Below the pieces are notes generated by a model that worked only from the letters and a program-made list of their open reading frames with translations, was not told the origin of the DNA and searched no databases. The position numbers were made by a program, and so were the translations under genes. A stretch of 64,000 nucleotides of DNA from assembly GCA_036488875.1 (NCBI GenBank), contig DASXGW010000011.1, positions 33,489 through 97,488 on the forward strand, read 5' to 3'. This document shows positions 50,809 to 59,126 of this stretch, one piece after another. Source of the stretch: Candidatus Baltobacteraceae bacterium (GTDB lineage: Bacteria > Vulcanimicrobiota > Vulcanimicrobiia > Vulcanimicrobiales > Vulcanimicrobiaceae). The first letter of the stretch is position 1. Each line of letters opens with the position of its first letter.

Positions 50809-51453
50809 CTAGAGCGCGAACGCCGAGAGCGCGACCAGGATGGCGGGCGGCCAGAACGCGTTGCCGCCAAGGCGGTAGAGCGCGAACGTACCGGCGACCG
50901 CGCCGGCCAAATAGCACGCCCAAATCGCGGCGTTGGTTCGTCCCTCGAAAGGATGCGGCCGCTTTACTTCTTCGAAGTCCATGACGGCCGACAGCAGCGT
51001 TCCGGTAACGAAGGTCGTCGAGACACCGGGCACGCCGGCGCGCACGGCGACGACGCTTTGCATCCCCATGGCCAGCGACAGGAAGGCGACGGCGGGTGCG
51101 ATCAGCGGTTGCGGCAGCCGATACAGCGCGCCGGCCACGGCAAAACACGCGACAACGAGCACCAGCAACGCGATCGATCGCATCGGCGGCCGTTTCGTTT
51201 CGTCGCGTACCGCCGACGACGCTAGGAGAGCCCCCAGAACGAACGCGGCAATCGAGAGCAGCGGCAAGACGATGCCGATACCGCCGGGCAAATGCGCTTT
51301 GCCGAGTGCCTGCGCTGCGAGCGCGCCGCCGAGCAGCACGGTATTGCCGGTCATGTTGGCGGTGAACACGCCCAATCCGAAAAATGCGACCGCGTCCACG
51401 TATCCGGCGCTCAACGTTAATCCGACGAGCAGCGCGACCGTGCGCGAACTCAC
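50809..51453 (-). CDS. DUF1275 (YoaK-like) membrane protein
   Basis: A 214-residue, six-helix membrane protein of the DUF1275 family: 'LTLSAGYVDAVAFFGLGVFTANMTGNTVLLGGALA' spans the first two helices, and 'VSTTFVTGTLLSAVMDF' follows later. The function of the family is not established. GTG 51453 overlaps the coaX stop, so it is expressed with the coenzyme A genes. The 51-base gap to dusB separates the two operons. Confidence 0.88.
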   Translation of the reverse strand: MSSRTVALLVGLTLSAGYVDAVAFFGLGVFTANMTGNTVLLGGALAAQALGKAHLPGGIGIVLPLLSIAAFVLGALLASSAVRDETKRPPMRSIALLVLVVACFAVAGALYRLPQPLIAPAVAFLSLAMGMQSVVAVRAGVPGVSTTFVTGTLLSAVMDFEEVKRPHPFEGRTNAAIWACYLAGAVAGTFALYRLGGNAFWPPAILVALSAFAL

Positions 51454-52214
51454 ACCGATTGCTCGAAGAGCCGCAGTCCCACGAGGCTGAGATGCGGATC
51501 GACGGCGTCGACGAGCGGCGTCTGCTTAGCGACGATGTCGGCGAGACCGCCGGTCGCTATCACTTTGGCGTTGCCGCCCAGCTCCGCGCGCATGCGCGAA
51601 ACGATCGCTTCGGTTTGACCGACGAAGCCGTAGACGATTCCCGATTGCAGCGCCTCGACCGTATTGCGCCCGATCGCGCGCTCGGGCGTTTCCAACGAAA
51701 CCTGCGGAAGCTTTGCGGTCCGGCCGATCAGCGCGTCGATGGAGATCGTAATGCCCGGAGCGATCGAAACGCCCATGTACTCGCCCTCGGTCGAGATTGC
51801 GATAAACGCCGTCGCGGTTCCATAGCTGATAACGATGAGCGGCGCGCCAAAACGATGACGCGCACCGATCGCCGCGGCGACGAGATCGGCGCCCGACTCC
51901 GCCGGATACTGCGTTCGCACCGCAATCAACGTCTGATCTTGCGGTTTGAGAAACGAGGGCGCGACTCCGAAGTATCTTCGGCACACCGTTTCGAGCGCCA
52001 GATCGAGCTTTGGAACGACGCTGGCGACGACGATCGCGTCGATCGTCTGCGCGTCGACGCCCTCGGCGGAGAACAGCTGTGTGAAAAAGACGCCGTACTC
52101 GTCGGCGGTGCGCCGAAGGTCGGTCGCGACCCGCCAGTGGTGCGTTAGCTCGTCGCTGCCTTCAAAGCAGCCCAGCTTCGTTTCGGTGTTGCCGACGTCG
52201 ATCGCTAACAGCAT
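51450..52214 (-). CDS. coaX: Type III pantothenate kinase
   Basis: A 254-residue CoaX: 'LLAIDVGNTETKLGCFEG' phosphate-binding loop, 'GADLVAAAIGARHRFG', 'ISYGTATAFIAISTEGEYMG', 'IAPGITISIDALIGRTAKLP' and 'VIATGGLADIVA'. It phosphorylates pantothenate, the first committed step of coenzyme A synthesis. It begins one base after coaBC ends. Confidence 0.95.
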   Translation of the reverse strand: MLLAIDVGNTETKLGCFEGSDELTHHWRVATDLRRTADEYGVFFTQLFSAEGVDAQTIDAIVVASVVPKLDLALETVCRRYFGVAPSFLKPQDQTLIAVRTQYPAESGADLVAAAIGARHRFGAPLIVISYGTATAFIAISTEGEYMGVSIAPGITISIDALIGRTAKLPQVSLETPERAIGRNTVEALQSGIVYGFVGQTEAIVSRMRAELGGNAKVIATGGLADIVAKQTPLVDAVDPHLSLVGLRLFEQSV

Positions 52215-52215
52215 G

Positions 52216-53400
52216 TCAGTCCCGCATCAGTTCTTCGACGGCGTCGAGCAGCCGCGCCGCGAGCGTCGCTTTGTCGGCCGAACCGAGATCCCGGCGACCA
52301 TCTTTTCCCCACAGCAGCGCCAGCGCGTTCTCGCCGGTGCCGAAGCCGCGCTCGCCGGAGACGTCGTTGACGGCAATGGCGTCGAGATGTTTGCGGCGGA
52401 GCTTCTCGCGCGCGTTGCGTTCGTGATCGTTGGTTTCGGCGGCGAAGCCGACGAGAAACGTGGCGCCCTTGTGCTCTCCAAGCGCCGCCAGCACGTCGGG
52501 ATTGCGCACCATGGTCACGGTCAGATCCTCGTCCGACTTCTTCAACTTCACGTCGGACGACGTGGCGGGACGCCAATCGGCAACCGCTGCGGTTGCGACG
52601 ACGAGATCCGCACCCACCGCGTGCTGCAGCGCCGCATCGTGGAGGTCGCGAGCGGTCGTGACGCGGACGACGCGCGCGCCGGCCGGCGGCTCGAGCATGG
52701 TCGGTCCCAACAGCAAGGTGACGTCGGCGCCGCGCAGCACCGCCTCGCGCGCCAGTGCGATGCCCGTGGCGCCGGTCGATGCGTTGCTGACGAAACGAAT
52801 CGGATCGAAGGCTTCGCGCGTGGGGCCGGCCGTGATGGCGACGCGTTTGCCGGCCAGTGAACGGCGTCGTCGCAACGTGCGCTCGATGGCGTCGAGAATG
52901 CGGCCTTCGGACGCGAGGCGCCCGATACCGCTTTCGCGCTCGGCGAGAAATCCGCGTTCGGGATCGACGATCTCGCAGCCGCGTTCCCGCAAGGTCGCGA
53001 GATTCGCTTGCGTCGCCGCGTGTTCGTACATTGCCTCGTTCATCGCCGGCGCGACGACGATCGGCACGCGGGCGGCGAGCAGCGCCGTCGTGAGCAAGTC
53101 GTCGGCGATTCCGTTGGCGAGCTTTGCGATCACGTTGGCGGTCGCGGGAACGACGACGATGACGTCGGCCTCGCGCACGAGACGAATGTGCGGGATGCGC
53201 TCGGGGGCGTCCCACAGCGACGCGTACACCGGACGCGCGGTCAGCGACGAGAACGTCAGCGGCCCGACGAAACGCTCGGCTTGCGCCGTCATGATCACGT
53301 CCACCGACGCGCCTCGCTGCACCAGCGTCGACGTTAGCGCCGCTGCCTTATACGCCGCGATGCCGCCGGTAACGCCCAGGAGGATGCGCGCTTGATTCAT
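52216..53400 (-). CDS. coaBC: Bifunctional phosphopantothenoylcysteine synthetase/decarboxylase
   Basis: A 394-residue Dfp protein. The flavin-dependent CoaC half has 'ILLGVTGGIAAYKAAALTS', 'PAMNEAMYEHAATQANL' and 'GCEIVDPERGFLAERESGIGRL'. The CoaB half has 'VAITAGPTREAFDPIRFVSN', 'ATAAVADWRP' and 'KLKKSDEDLTVTMVRNPDVL'. It couples cysteine to phosphopantothenate and decarboxylates the product. ATG 53400 overlaps panC by 4 bases. Confidence 0.96.
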   Translation of the reverse strand: MNQARILLGVTGGIAAYKAAALTSTLVQRGASVDVIMTAQAERFVGPLTFSSLTARPVYASLWDAPERIPHIRLVREADVIVVVPATANVIAKLANGIADDLLTTALLAARVPIVVAPAMNEAMYEHAATQANLATLRERGCEIVDPERGFLAERESGIGRLASEGRILDAIERTLRRRRSLAGKRVAITAGPTREAFDPIRFVSNASTGATGIALAREAVLRGADVTLLLGPTMLEPPAGARVVRVTTARDLHDAALQHAVGADLVVATAAVADWRPATSSDVKLKKSDEDLTVTMVRNPDVLAALGEHKGATFLVGFAAETNDHERNAREKLRRKHLDAIAVNDVSGERGFGTGENALALLWGKDGRRDLGSADKATLAARLLDAVEELMRD

Positions 53401-54224
53401 CGCTCGACGACGATATTATCCAGCAGGCGTGTGGGACCCAAACGCACCGCACCGATCACAAACGCCTTTCCGTCGAGCGCGTCTTTCGGTTCGAACGTCA
53501 ACGCATCGACGACGTCGAAATAGTCGAGCGTCACCGTAGCGGCCAAGGTCGCACGCGCGCGATCGATCGCCTCGGTTTTCGAAGCGCCGTTTGCGAGCGC
53601 ATCGTGAAGCTCGCCGAGCGCACGAAACAGGGTGGGCGCGGCTGCGCGCTGCTCGTCGCTCAAGTACGCGTTGCGGCTCGACATCGCCAGACCGTCGCTT
53701 TCGCGCACCGTCGGCACCACCTCGACGCGGACGGGCAAATCCAAATCGCGGAAGACGCGGCGCAGTACCGCGGTTTGCTGCGCGTCTTTCTGTCCGAGAT
53801 AGAGGACGTCGGGGTGCACGACGTGCAGCAGCTTCGTTACGACGGTAGCGACGCCGCGAAAATGCGTCGGCCTCACCGCCCCCTCGAACGTCGTTCCCAT
53901 CGGTCCGACGTCGACGTAGGTAGAGTATCCCGGAGGATACATCACCGCTTCGTCCGGTGCGAAGAGTACGTCGACACCGGCGTCGTCGAGTTTCTTTCGG
54001 TCTCCGTCGAGGTCGCGCGGATACTTGCCCAGATCTTCGTTCGCCCCGAACTGCATCGGATTGACGAACACCGACGCGGCGACCGACGCACACTCTTCGC
54101 GCGCGCGGCGCACGAGCGCGAGGTGACCGTCGTGGAGCGCTCCCATGGTCGGTATGAAGCCAAGCGGGCGAGGTAGGACGTCGAAAAACGCACGGGCGTG
54201 CGCCACCGTGCTCGCGATCTGCAT
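53397..54224 (-). CDS. panC: Pantothenate synthetase
   Basis: A 275-residue PanC: 'GFIPTMGALHDGHLALVRRA' with the HxGH nucleotidyl-transfer motif, 'VASVFVNPMQFGANEDLGKYPR', 'YLGQKDAQQTAVLRRV' and 'AMSSRNAYLSDEQR'. It joins pantoate and beta-alanine using ATP. With coaBC and coaX it makes a compact coenzyme A operon; panB and panD are not in the window. Confidence 0.96.
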   Translation of the reverse strand: MQIASTVAHARAFFDVLPRPLGFIPTMGALHDGHLALVRRAREECASVAASVFVNPMQFGANEDLGKYPRDLDGDRKKLDDAGVDVLFAPDEAVMYPPGYSTYVDVGPMGTTFEGAVRPTHFRGVATVVTKLLHVVHPDVLYLGQKDAQQTAVLRRVFRDLDLPVRVEVVPTVRESDGLAMSSRNAYLSDEQRAAAPTLFRALGELHDALANGASKTEAIDRARATLAATVTLDYFDVVDALTFEPKDALDGKAFVIGAVRLGPTRLLDNIVVER

Positions 54225-54239
54225 CGTTACACTTTCAGC

Positions 54240-54533
54240 TTAAACGCGCGTTACGCGCAGCACCGTCCGGCCGACGATAAACGGCACGCCGATTGGCAGC
54301 TGGGCATCCCCGACGACCGGCTGGCCGTTGAGTTTAGTTCCGTTCCGACTTTGGAGATCAGTAAGGAGAACGGAGCCTTCATCGATGCGTAACCGGGCAT
54401 GCTTTCGAGAGACGTAGCGGTCGAGCGCGATGCACGCCTCGGCAACGGCATCATCGCGCCCGATGGTAATCTCACGATCGAACGGCCAGGTCTTGCCATC
54501 GAGCGGGCCGCTCAATACCTCGAGCAGGTACAT
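54240..54533 (-). CDS. FHA-domain protein
   Basis: A 97-residue protein consisting of one forkhead-associated domain: 'GKTWPFDREITIGRDDA', 'LDRYVSRKHARLRID', 'LLTDLQSRNGTKLNG', with the arginine and serine that contact phosphothreonine. ATG 54533 leaves just the domain; an upstream start at 54608 would add 25 poorly structured residues. It would read Ser/Thr phosphorylation, but no kinase gene is present here. It lies 15 bases before panC. Confidence 0.85.
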   Translation of the reverse strand: MYLLEVLSGPLDGKTWPFDREITIGRDDAVAEACIALDRYVSRKHARLRIDEGSVLLTDLQSRNGTKLNGQPVVGDAQLPIGVPFIVGRTVLRVTRV

Positions 54534-54654
54534 GGCTGGCAGGCCTTCGAGGAGCCCGTCGGGCGCCTCCTGGTGCGGATCGTTTTGCTGCGCCGAGCGA
54601 CTATACACAACGCTAACAAATCGCCCCGACCGGACGATTACTCATAGGGTGACG

Positions 54655-54873
54655 ATGAACGACCGGATCGACGAGCTCCTGCACCTCATCGAGGTTGAGC
54701 CCGATGCCCTGCGGGAGGCCGAGTTCCTTCAAGCGCAAGCCATTCTCGAGACCTTGGTGGGCAAGACCATCTTGAGCGCGGGCATCGAGGACACCCGGAT
54801 CGTCATCTCGACGTCGGACGGCAACAAGTATTTCTTCTACGGGTTTTTAGGCGGCGCTCAACAGCAGCACTAG
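54655..54873 (+). CDS. Small hypothetical protein
   Basis: A 72-residue protein with AGGG upstream of ATG 54655: 'NDRIDELLHLIEVEPDALRE' helical start, then a strand-rich 'GIEDTRIVISTSDGNKYFFYGFLGG'. No known family. It is divergent from the FHA gene and its stop overlaps the PilZ gene tail by 4 bases. The longer open frame upstream is antisense to the FHA gene and is not used. Confidence 0.6.
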   Translation: MNDRIDELLHLIEVEPDALREAEFLQAQAILETLVGKTILSAGIEDTRIVISTSDGNKYFFYGFLGGAQQQH

Positions 54874-55229
54874 ATCGGCGCCTCTTTAGCGTGTGCGATA
54901 AAGTCCGCGATCGCTTCTTGATCGTTGGGTGCGTATTGCGTGAACGCAACGCCGTGCGCGTACTGTTTGGTGCTTGCGTCGTAAAACGAGAGCACTATGC
55001 GTCCGCGGACCAACAGTTCGCGCTCCTGCCCGGGCAGCGAAAAACGCAGAACGATCGTCTGCCCCGGCGGCAAATCCGTAGGCGTAACGACGCGCATACC
55101 GCCACCGCTGAGATCGACCGCTTTACCCGAGAGAATGAGTTCGTGTCCCGGCAGGATGACCGTCGTGGGGAAGTCCGCGTTGACGCGCAAGAACTTGCGC
55201 TCGGGTGCTTGTTCGCTTCCGGTACTCAC
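54870..55229 (-). CDS. PilZ-domain protein (c-di-GMP receptor type)
   Basis: A 119-residue PilZ protein: the 'RKFLR' box (RxxxR) and 'DLSGGGMRV' ([DN]xSxxG) are both intact, so c-di-GMP binding is expected. 'LRFSLPGQERELLVRGRIV' and 'YAHGVAFTQ' complete the barrel. It is the last gene of the lexA-PTS-lyase-PilZ run, 36 bases after the lyase gene. It might act on motility or secretion through c-di-GMP. Confidence 0.9.
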   Translation of the reverse strand: MSTGSEQAPERKFLRVNADFPTTVILPGHELILSGKAVDLSGGGMRVVTPTDLPPGQTIVLRFSLPGQERELLVRGRIVLSFYDASTKQYAHGVAFTQYAPNDQEAIADFIAHAKEAPI

Positions 55230-55265
55230 CGAGGCTGATGCTTCTTCGCGCTCCGCGCGGCGCCT

Positions 55266-56513
55266 CTAATCGATACAGGCTCGGGCGGCAAGCAACGCGC
55301 CGAGGTAAGCGTGCGCTGCCGAGACGCCGCCTTGCAGGTAGACGTCGTACGGCGGCCGCAGCGGCGCGTCGCACGAAAGCTCGATCGTCGCGCCCGCGAC
55401 GAACGCGCCGCTCGACATGATCACCGGATCGGCATAACCCGGAACCGGTCCCGGTTCGGGGCGAAACCGCGCGTTGACGGGAAGCGCGGTTTGTAAACCT
55501 GCTGCAAAGCGCGCGACCAGTTCGGGCGAACCAAGCCGAATGGCTTGCACGATATCAGTGCGGCGCTCGCCCGGTTGCGGGTCAACGCCGAAGCCGAGCT
55601 CCGCGAACAGCGCAGCTGCGAAATCGAGGCCGCGCAACGACTGCGCGACCACCGACGGTGCAAGGAACAAGCCTTGAACGAAGCTGCGCCCAAAGCCGAG
55701 CGTGGGTCCGAGCGCCGCGCCCAGCCCGGGCGCGTACAGCCTCGCTGCGATGCGATCGAGCAGGCGCGCCGGTCCGGCGACATAGCCGCCGGCCGCAGCG
55801 ATCGATCCGCCCAAGTTTTTGATGAGCGATCCGATCGCGAGATCGGCGCCGGCGTGCGTTGGTTCGCGCTCCTCGACGAGCTCGCCGTAACAGTTGTCGA
55901 CGACGACGACGGTTTCCGGAGCGTACGTACGTATTGCGGCGCACGCCGTTTCACACTGCGCGACGGAGAGCGACCGGCGCGGCGCGTAGCCGCGCGAACG
56001 CTGAACGAAGACGGTCGAAACGCCGCCGCGCCCGATCGCCTCGCGGACTCCCGCGAGATCGATCTCGCTGCCGTCGAGAAGCCGAACTTCTTCATATGCG
56101 ATCCCTTGGGCGACCAGCGAATACGGCGCGTCGCAGATGGCATTGCGCAACGTGTCGTACGGTCGTCCGGAAATCGACAGCAGCGTCGTCCCCGGCGGGG
56201 TACACGCGGCCAGCGCGTTGACGATAGCGTGCGTTCCGCTCACCATAGAGATGCGCGCGAGCGCGCGTTCGGTGCCGAAAATGCGTGCGAGCAGCGACTC
56301 GTAGCGAGCGCGAGCCGCGTCGTCGTAACCGTAGCCGGTCGTCCCGGCCAGATCGCTGTCGTCGATGCCCTCGTCGAGAAAGGCTTTTAGCACCGATGCC
56401 GCTACCTGACGCTGCGGTTCGTATTCCAGCACGGACACGCGCCGCTCGGCGCGCTCCGCGGCATCGCGCAGGCGTCCGGCAATATCGAACCGCGCGCACA
56501 GCTGAGCGATCAT
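55266..56513 (-). CDS. Methionine gamma-lyase-family / aluminium-resistance-type PLP enzyme
   Basis: A 415-residue fold-type I PLP protein of the YnbB (Alum_res) family: 'LAGTTGYGYDDAARARYESL', 'MVSGTHAIVNALAACTPPG', 'VFVQRSRGYAPRRSL', 'VVVDNCYGELVEEREPT' with the PLP aspartate, 'GSLIKNLGGSIAAAGGY' with the lysine. The biochemical reaction of this family is poorly defined; sulfur amino acid lyase is the usual label. ATG 56513 overlaps the PTS-like gene by 4 bases. Confidence 0.85.
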   Translation of the reverse strand: MIAQLCARFDIAGRLRDAAERAERRVSVLEYEPQRQVAASVLKAFLDEGIDDSDLAGTTGYGYDDAARARYESLLARIFGTERALARISMVSGTHAIVNALAACTPPGTTLLSISGRPYDTLRNAICDAPYSLVAQGIAYEEVRLLDGSEIDLAGVREAIGRGGVSTVFVQRSRGYAPRRSLSVAQCETACAAIRTYAPETVVVVDNCYGELVEEREPTHAGADLAIGSLIKNLGGSIAAAGGYVAGPARLLDRIAARLYAPGLGAALGPTLGFGRSFVQGLFLAPSVVAQSLRGLDFAAALFAELGFGVDPQPGERRTDIVQAIRLGSPELVARFAAGLQTALPVNARFRPEPGPVPGYADPVIMSSGAFVAGATIELSCDAPLRPPYDVYLQGGVSAAHAYLGALLAARACID

Positions 56514-57733
56514 GCGGCTCGCCCGACGCCGGTGAGATGCCGCTCGTAGGCGCGCACGAACGGATAGTAAATCGCCAACGCCAGCGCGATGTTGATCAGC
56601 GTCAAGGCGATGGCGCGCAGGTCGCCTGTGGCCAAATACGTCGCTACGACCGACGGCACGAACGACGGAACGTAAAACGCCGCACGCGCAACCATTCCCG
56701 TCGCGACCGCGGCGTACGTAATCGTCGCCAGCACCATCGGCGCACCGACGAACGGGATGACGAAAAAGGGATTGAACACCACGGGCGCACCGAAGAGCAG
56801 CGGATCGTTGACGTTAAACAACGCGGGCAGCAACGTGACGCGGCCGATCTTGCGCAAGTGCGGCACGCGCGACGCGGCCAAGAGCACTGCCAGCGAAAAC
56901 GTCGCTCCGGCGCCGCCTGGAAACACGAAGAGAAAGAGCGAGACGACCACGATGTACGGCAGCGGGGCGTGCGCGCCCAACGCGTGCGTGTTGGCGATCT
57001 GCATCGAAAGATACACGGGCGTTACCACGGCAGCGAGCACCGCGGGGCCGTGAACGCCGGCGGTCCACAACAGCGTCTCGACGATCACGATGATCATCAA
57101 GGCAACGTAGCTGTCGCCGAGATGCGCCAAGGGCTGCATCGCGGCCACCATCGCGCCCGCGATGGACACGTGAAGCACCATCGCCGCGGCGAAGAGCGCC
57201 GCCGCGGCGGCGGCGCCCAGCCACTGTGCCGGTACGGTATCGGAGAATCGCCGCGCGAGCGAAACGGCGCCGCCGGTTACTCCGCACACGAGGATGGCAA
57301 GGAAGAGACCCGACGCGCCGAGCGTACGCAAATAGGCGACGACGTCGTGCGAAAACGGGCGGGGAAGAGCGAAATAAAACGCAAGAACGCTGCCGGCCAG
57401 TAATGGGAATCGCGCAGCTCGACTGCGCTGCGCCAGCCGCAGCGCGAGCAGAACCACGAGCGTCGCCGCCATGATACCGAATCCCGGCAAGAACGCGGCC
57501 GTCAAACGCAGCGGAAAAGCGACGCCGGCATCCGCGCCCGCGATCGCGCGCGCGATGAAGACCGCAACGAACCCGGCGGCTAAGCCGGCAAAGCTCCATG
57601 GAAGCGCTTCGCGCACGGCTGCGACGAACGGCAGCTCGCCCAGCGCATGCAGCTTTGGCGCGACTCGCGCCTCGAAAAACGCAATATTAGAGGCGGCGAA
57701 CGACGGCCTCCACCCGCCCGACGATCTCGACAT
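56510..57733 (-). CDS. PTS cellobiose/lactose IIC-like permease, orphan
   Basis: A 407-residue protein with about ten membrane segments. The IIC signature is 'FNVNDPLLFGAPVVFNPFFV' near residue 300, matching the family's N-x-N-E-P-x-x-F-G-x-P. The glutamate of the NEP motif, which contacts the sugar, is aspartate here. No IIA, IIB, HPr or enzyme I gene is near, so it may not work as a phosphotransferase. ATG 57733 lies 47 bases inside lexA; the homologous region starts about 15 residues later, so the true start could be a rare codon nearer 57686. Confidence 0.78.
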   Translation of the reverse strand: MSRSSGGWRPSFAASNIAFFEARVAPKLHALGELPFVAAVREALPWSFAGLAAGFVAVFIARAIAGADAGVAFPLRLTAAFLPGFGIMAATLVVLLALRLAQRSRAARFPLLAGSVLAFYFALPRPFSHDVVAYLRTLGASGLFLAILVCGVTGGAVSLARRFSDTVPAQWLGAAAAAALFAAAMVLHVSIAGAMVAAMQPLAHLGDSYVALMIIVIVETLLWTAGVHGPAVLAAVVTPVYLSMQIANTHALGAHAPLPYIVVVSLFLFVFPGGAGATFSLAVLLAASRVPHLRKIGRVTLLPALFNVNDPLLFGAPVVFNPFFVIPFVGAPMVLATITYAAVATGMVARAAFYVPSFVPSVVATYLATGDLRAIALTLINIALALAIYYPFVRAYERHLTGVGRAA

Positions 57734-58310
57734 CGCTCGCGTAGATTGGCGCCATGTCGCGATTCTCCGGCTGCAAGCGAATGCGGCCGTCCTCGCGGTA
57801 GAAGCGTTTCACGGTGGCTTCGCCCTCGAGCATTGCCACGACGACCTCGCCGTTGTCGGCGGTGCGCTGCGGACGGACCAGGATCAGATCGCCGTCCAAG
57901 ATCGCCGCCTCGATCATGGAATCGCCTTGGACCCGAAGCATGAACGAGTCCGACGCCTTGGGTACGAAGGCCATCGGCAGCACGAACTCCCCTTCCACGT
58001 TCTCGGACGCGGTGATCGGCGTGCCGGCCGCGACCTTGCCGATGATCGGAACCACCAGGGCGTCGCGTCCGGCGGAGAACCCGACCTCGGAGCGGAGGGC
58101 GCGCGGTTTGGTCGGGTCCCGCGAAATCAGGCCGCGCTTCTCGAGGGCCTTGAGGTGGGCGTGGATCGTCGACGAGGACGAGAGCCCCACACGCTCTCCA
58201 ATCTCTCGTACCGACGGCGGATAGCCCCGCTCGGACGTGAACTCGCCAATGACCTGCAAGATCCGGCGCTGGCGCTCCGTGGCCGGCTTGTCCGAAAGGG
58301 TTCCACCCAT
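57687..58310 (-). CDS. lexA: LexA repressor
   Basis: A 207-residue LexA. Winged helix 'RGYPPSVREIGERVGLSSSSTIHAHLKALEKRGLI' (two blocks), the self-cleavage Ala-Gly in 'IGKVAAGTPI', catalytic serine in 'RVQGDSMIEAAILDGD' and lysine in 'GEATVKRFYRE'. ATG 58310 is chosen from GGGAG 7 bases upstream; the longer frame starts in the leader. An SOS box 86 bases upstream (58396-58409) means it represses itself and the divergent LysM gene. Confidence 0.96.
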   Translation of the reverse strand: MGGTLSDKPATERQRRILQVIGEFTSERGYPPSVREIGERVGLSSSSTIHAHLKALEKRGLISRDPTKPRALRSEVGFSAGRDALVVPIIGKVAAGTPITASENVEGEFVLPMAFVPKASDSFMLRVQGDSMIEAAILDGDLILVRPQRTADNGEVVVAMLEGEATVKRFYREDGRIRLQPENRDMAPIYASDVEIVGRVEAVVRRL

Positions 58311-58395
58311 AAAAAATCTCCCATGCGACATCAACAATGCCACCCGTATGGCACCATCGTCGTGTATCACCTTATCATATGGAGAGGCTGGAAGG

Positions 58396-58409
58396 CAAAC
58401 ATACGTTCG
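58396..58409. promoter_or_regulatory. LexA operator (SOS box), Gram-positive type
   Basis: CAAACATACGTTCG differs at 2 positions from the Bacillus-type consensus CGAACATATGTTCG. It lies in the 188-base gap between lexA and the LysM gene, 8 bases upstream of the LysM -35 box, and on the lexA side it covers the expected -35 region before a TATGAT at 58380-58375. Confidence 0.88.
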
Positions 58410-58417
58410 AGTAACCC

Positions 58418-58448
58418 TTGACAGAGCTTGGCAGCCCCATGGTAAAAT
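58418..58448 (+). promoter_or_regulatory. Promoter of the LysM gene
   Basis: TTGACA (58418-58423) and TAAAAT (58443-58448) with a slightly long 19-base spacer. The start codon is 50 bases further. A second -10-like TATATA lies near 58478-58483. GGGGAG (58491 region) serves as ribosome binding site. Confidence 0.6.
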
Positions 58449-58498
58449 CTAGTGGACGAACAGGCGTTTGGCACAATATATAGAGGGGAGAGTGGGAA

Positions 58499-58777
58499 AT
58501 GTATAGGCACAAAAAGGTCACCCTAATGCCGGTCATCGCGCTGACCGCACTGAGCCTCATGGTCGCTCTTCCGACGCTCGCGAGCACGCGTCTCTACGCG
58601 GCAAGCGCACCGCGCTACGCGGTCGTCACGGTCCACCCGGGCGATACGCTGTGGTCGATCGCTGCAGCGCACGCAGGCGACTCCGACGTCCAAGACACGA
58701 TCGATCGAATAACGGCGACCAACCACCTTCACAACGCCGCGCTACAGCCGGGCGAGAAACTCAGAATCCCGCAATAA
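58499..58777 (+). CDS. LysM-domain secreted/membrane protein, candidate SOS division inhibitor
   Basis: A 92-residue protein: N-terminal hydrophobic helix ('VIALTALSLMVALPTLAST') then one LysM domain ('AVVTVHPGDTLWSIAAAHAG', 'NAALQPGEKLRIP') that binds peptidoglycan. The design (one membrane or signal helix plus LysM) and the divergent position across an SOS box from lexA match Bacillus YneA, which delays division during DNA damage. Sequence similarity beyond LysM cannot be judged, so the role is inferred from context. Confidence 0.8.
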   Translation: MYRHKKVTLMPVIALTALSLMVALPTLASTRLYAASAPRYAVVTVHPGDTLWSIAAAHAGDSDVQDTIDRITATNHLHNAALQPGEKLRIPQ

Positions 58778-58844
58778 TGTCATCCCGAGCGTAGCGCCCG
58801 AAGGGCGCGAAGTAATGTCATCCCGAGCGTAGGCGCGAAGCGCC
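58775..58844 (+). repeat. Tandem pair of REP-like repeats with different GAA-loop hairpins
   Basis: The 20 bases TAATGTCATCCCGAGCGTAG occur at 58775-58794 and again at 58813-58832. The first is followed by the hairpin GCGCCC-GAA-GGGCGC (58794-58808), the second by GGCGC-GAA-GCGCC (58832-58844). The stems differ in sequence but keep pairing and the GAA loop. The block sits right after the LysM stop codon. Confidence 0.8.
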
Positions 58845-58866
58845 GAAGTCGAGGGACGAAGGGCAG

Positions 58867-58892
58867 GCGCATCGAATCGGTGCGCTTTTTTT
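58867..58892 (+). terminator. Rho-independent terminator of the LysM gene
   Basis: GCGCA (58867-58871) pairs with TGCGC (58881-58885), followed by seven T residues (58886-58892). The stem is short but the T-run is strong and placed just after the repeat block. Confidence 0.7.
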
Positions 58893-58903
58893 ATTCCGAA
58901 CGC

Positions 58904-59116
58904 CTAGTGTCTTCGGCTCACGACGACGATCGAGTGACCGCTGTGGTCGTCGAGGAACGATAGCCCTTCCATCATCCAGGTGTCGAGACCGCCGCTGGAA
59001 TGTTTGGTCACCTCGCGCACGACGTGCACGCGGTCTTTAAGCCATTGCAGCTCGGCGCGCGTCGTGGTAGGGAAGATCGCCGTTTCGCAATCTTCGCATT
59101 GGTAGCCATATTGCAC
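58904..59116 (-). CDS. Small hypothetical protein with CxxC
   Basis: A 70-residue frame from GTG 59116: 'QYGYQCEDCETAIFPTTTRA' suggests a small metal-binding knuckle at the N-terminus; the rest ('GLSFLDDHSGHSIVVVSRRH') is unassigned. It follows the secreted protein at 59127-59876 by 10 bases, so it is probably the third gene of that operon. No family recognised. Confidence 0.5.
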   Translation of the reverse strand: MQYGYQCEDCETAIFPTTTRAELQWLKDRVHVVREVTKHSSGGLDTWMMEGLSFLDDHSGHSIVVVSRRH

Positions 59117-59126
59117 TGGACCGAAA

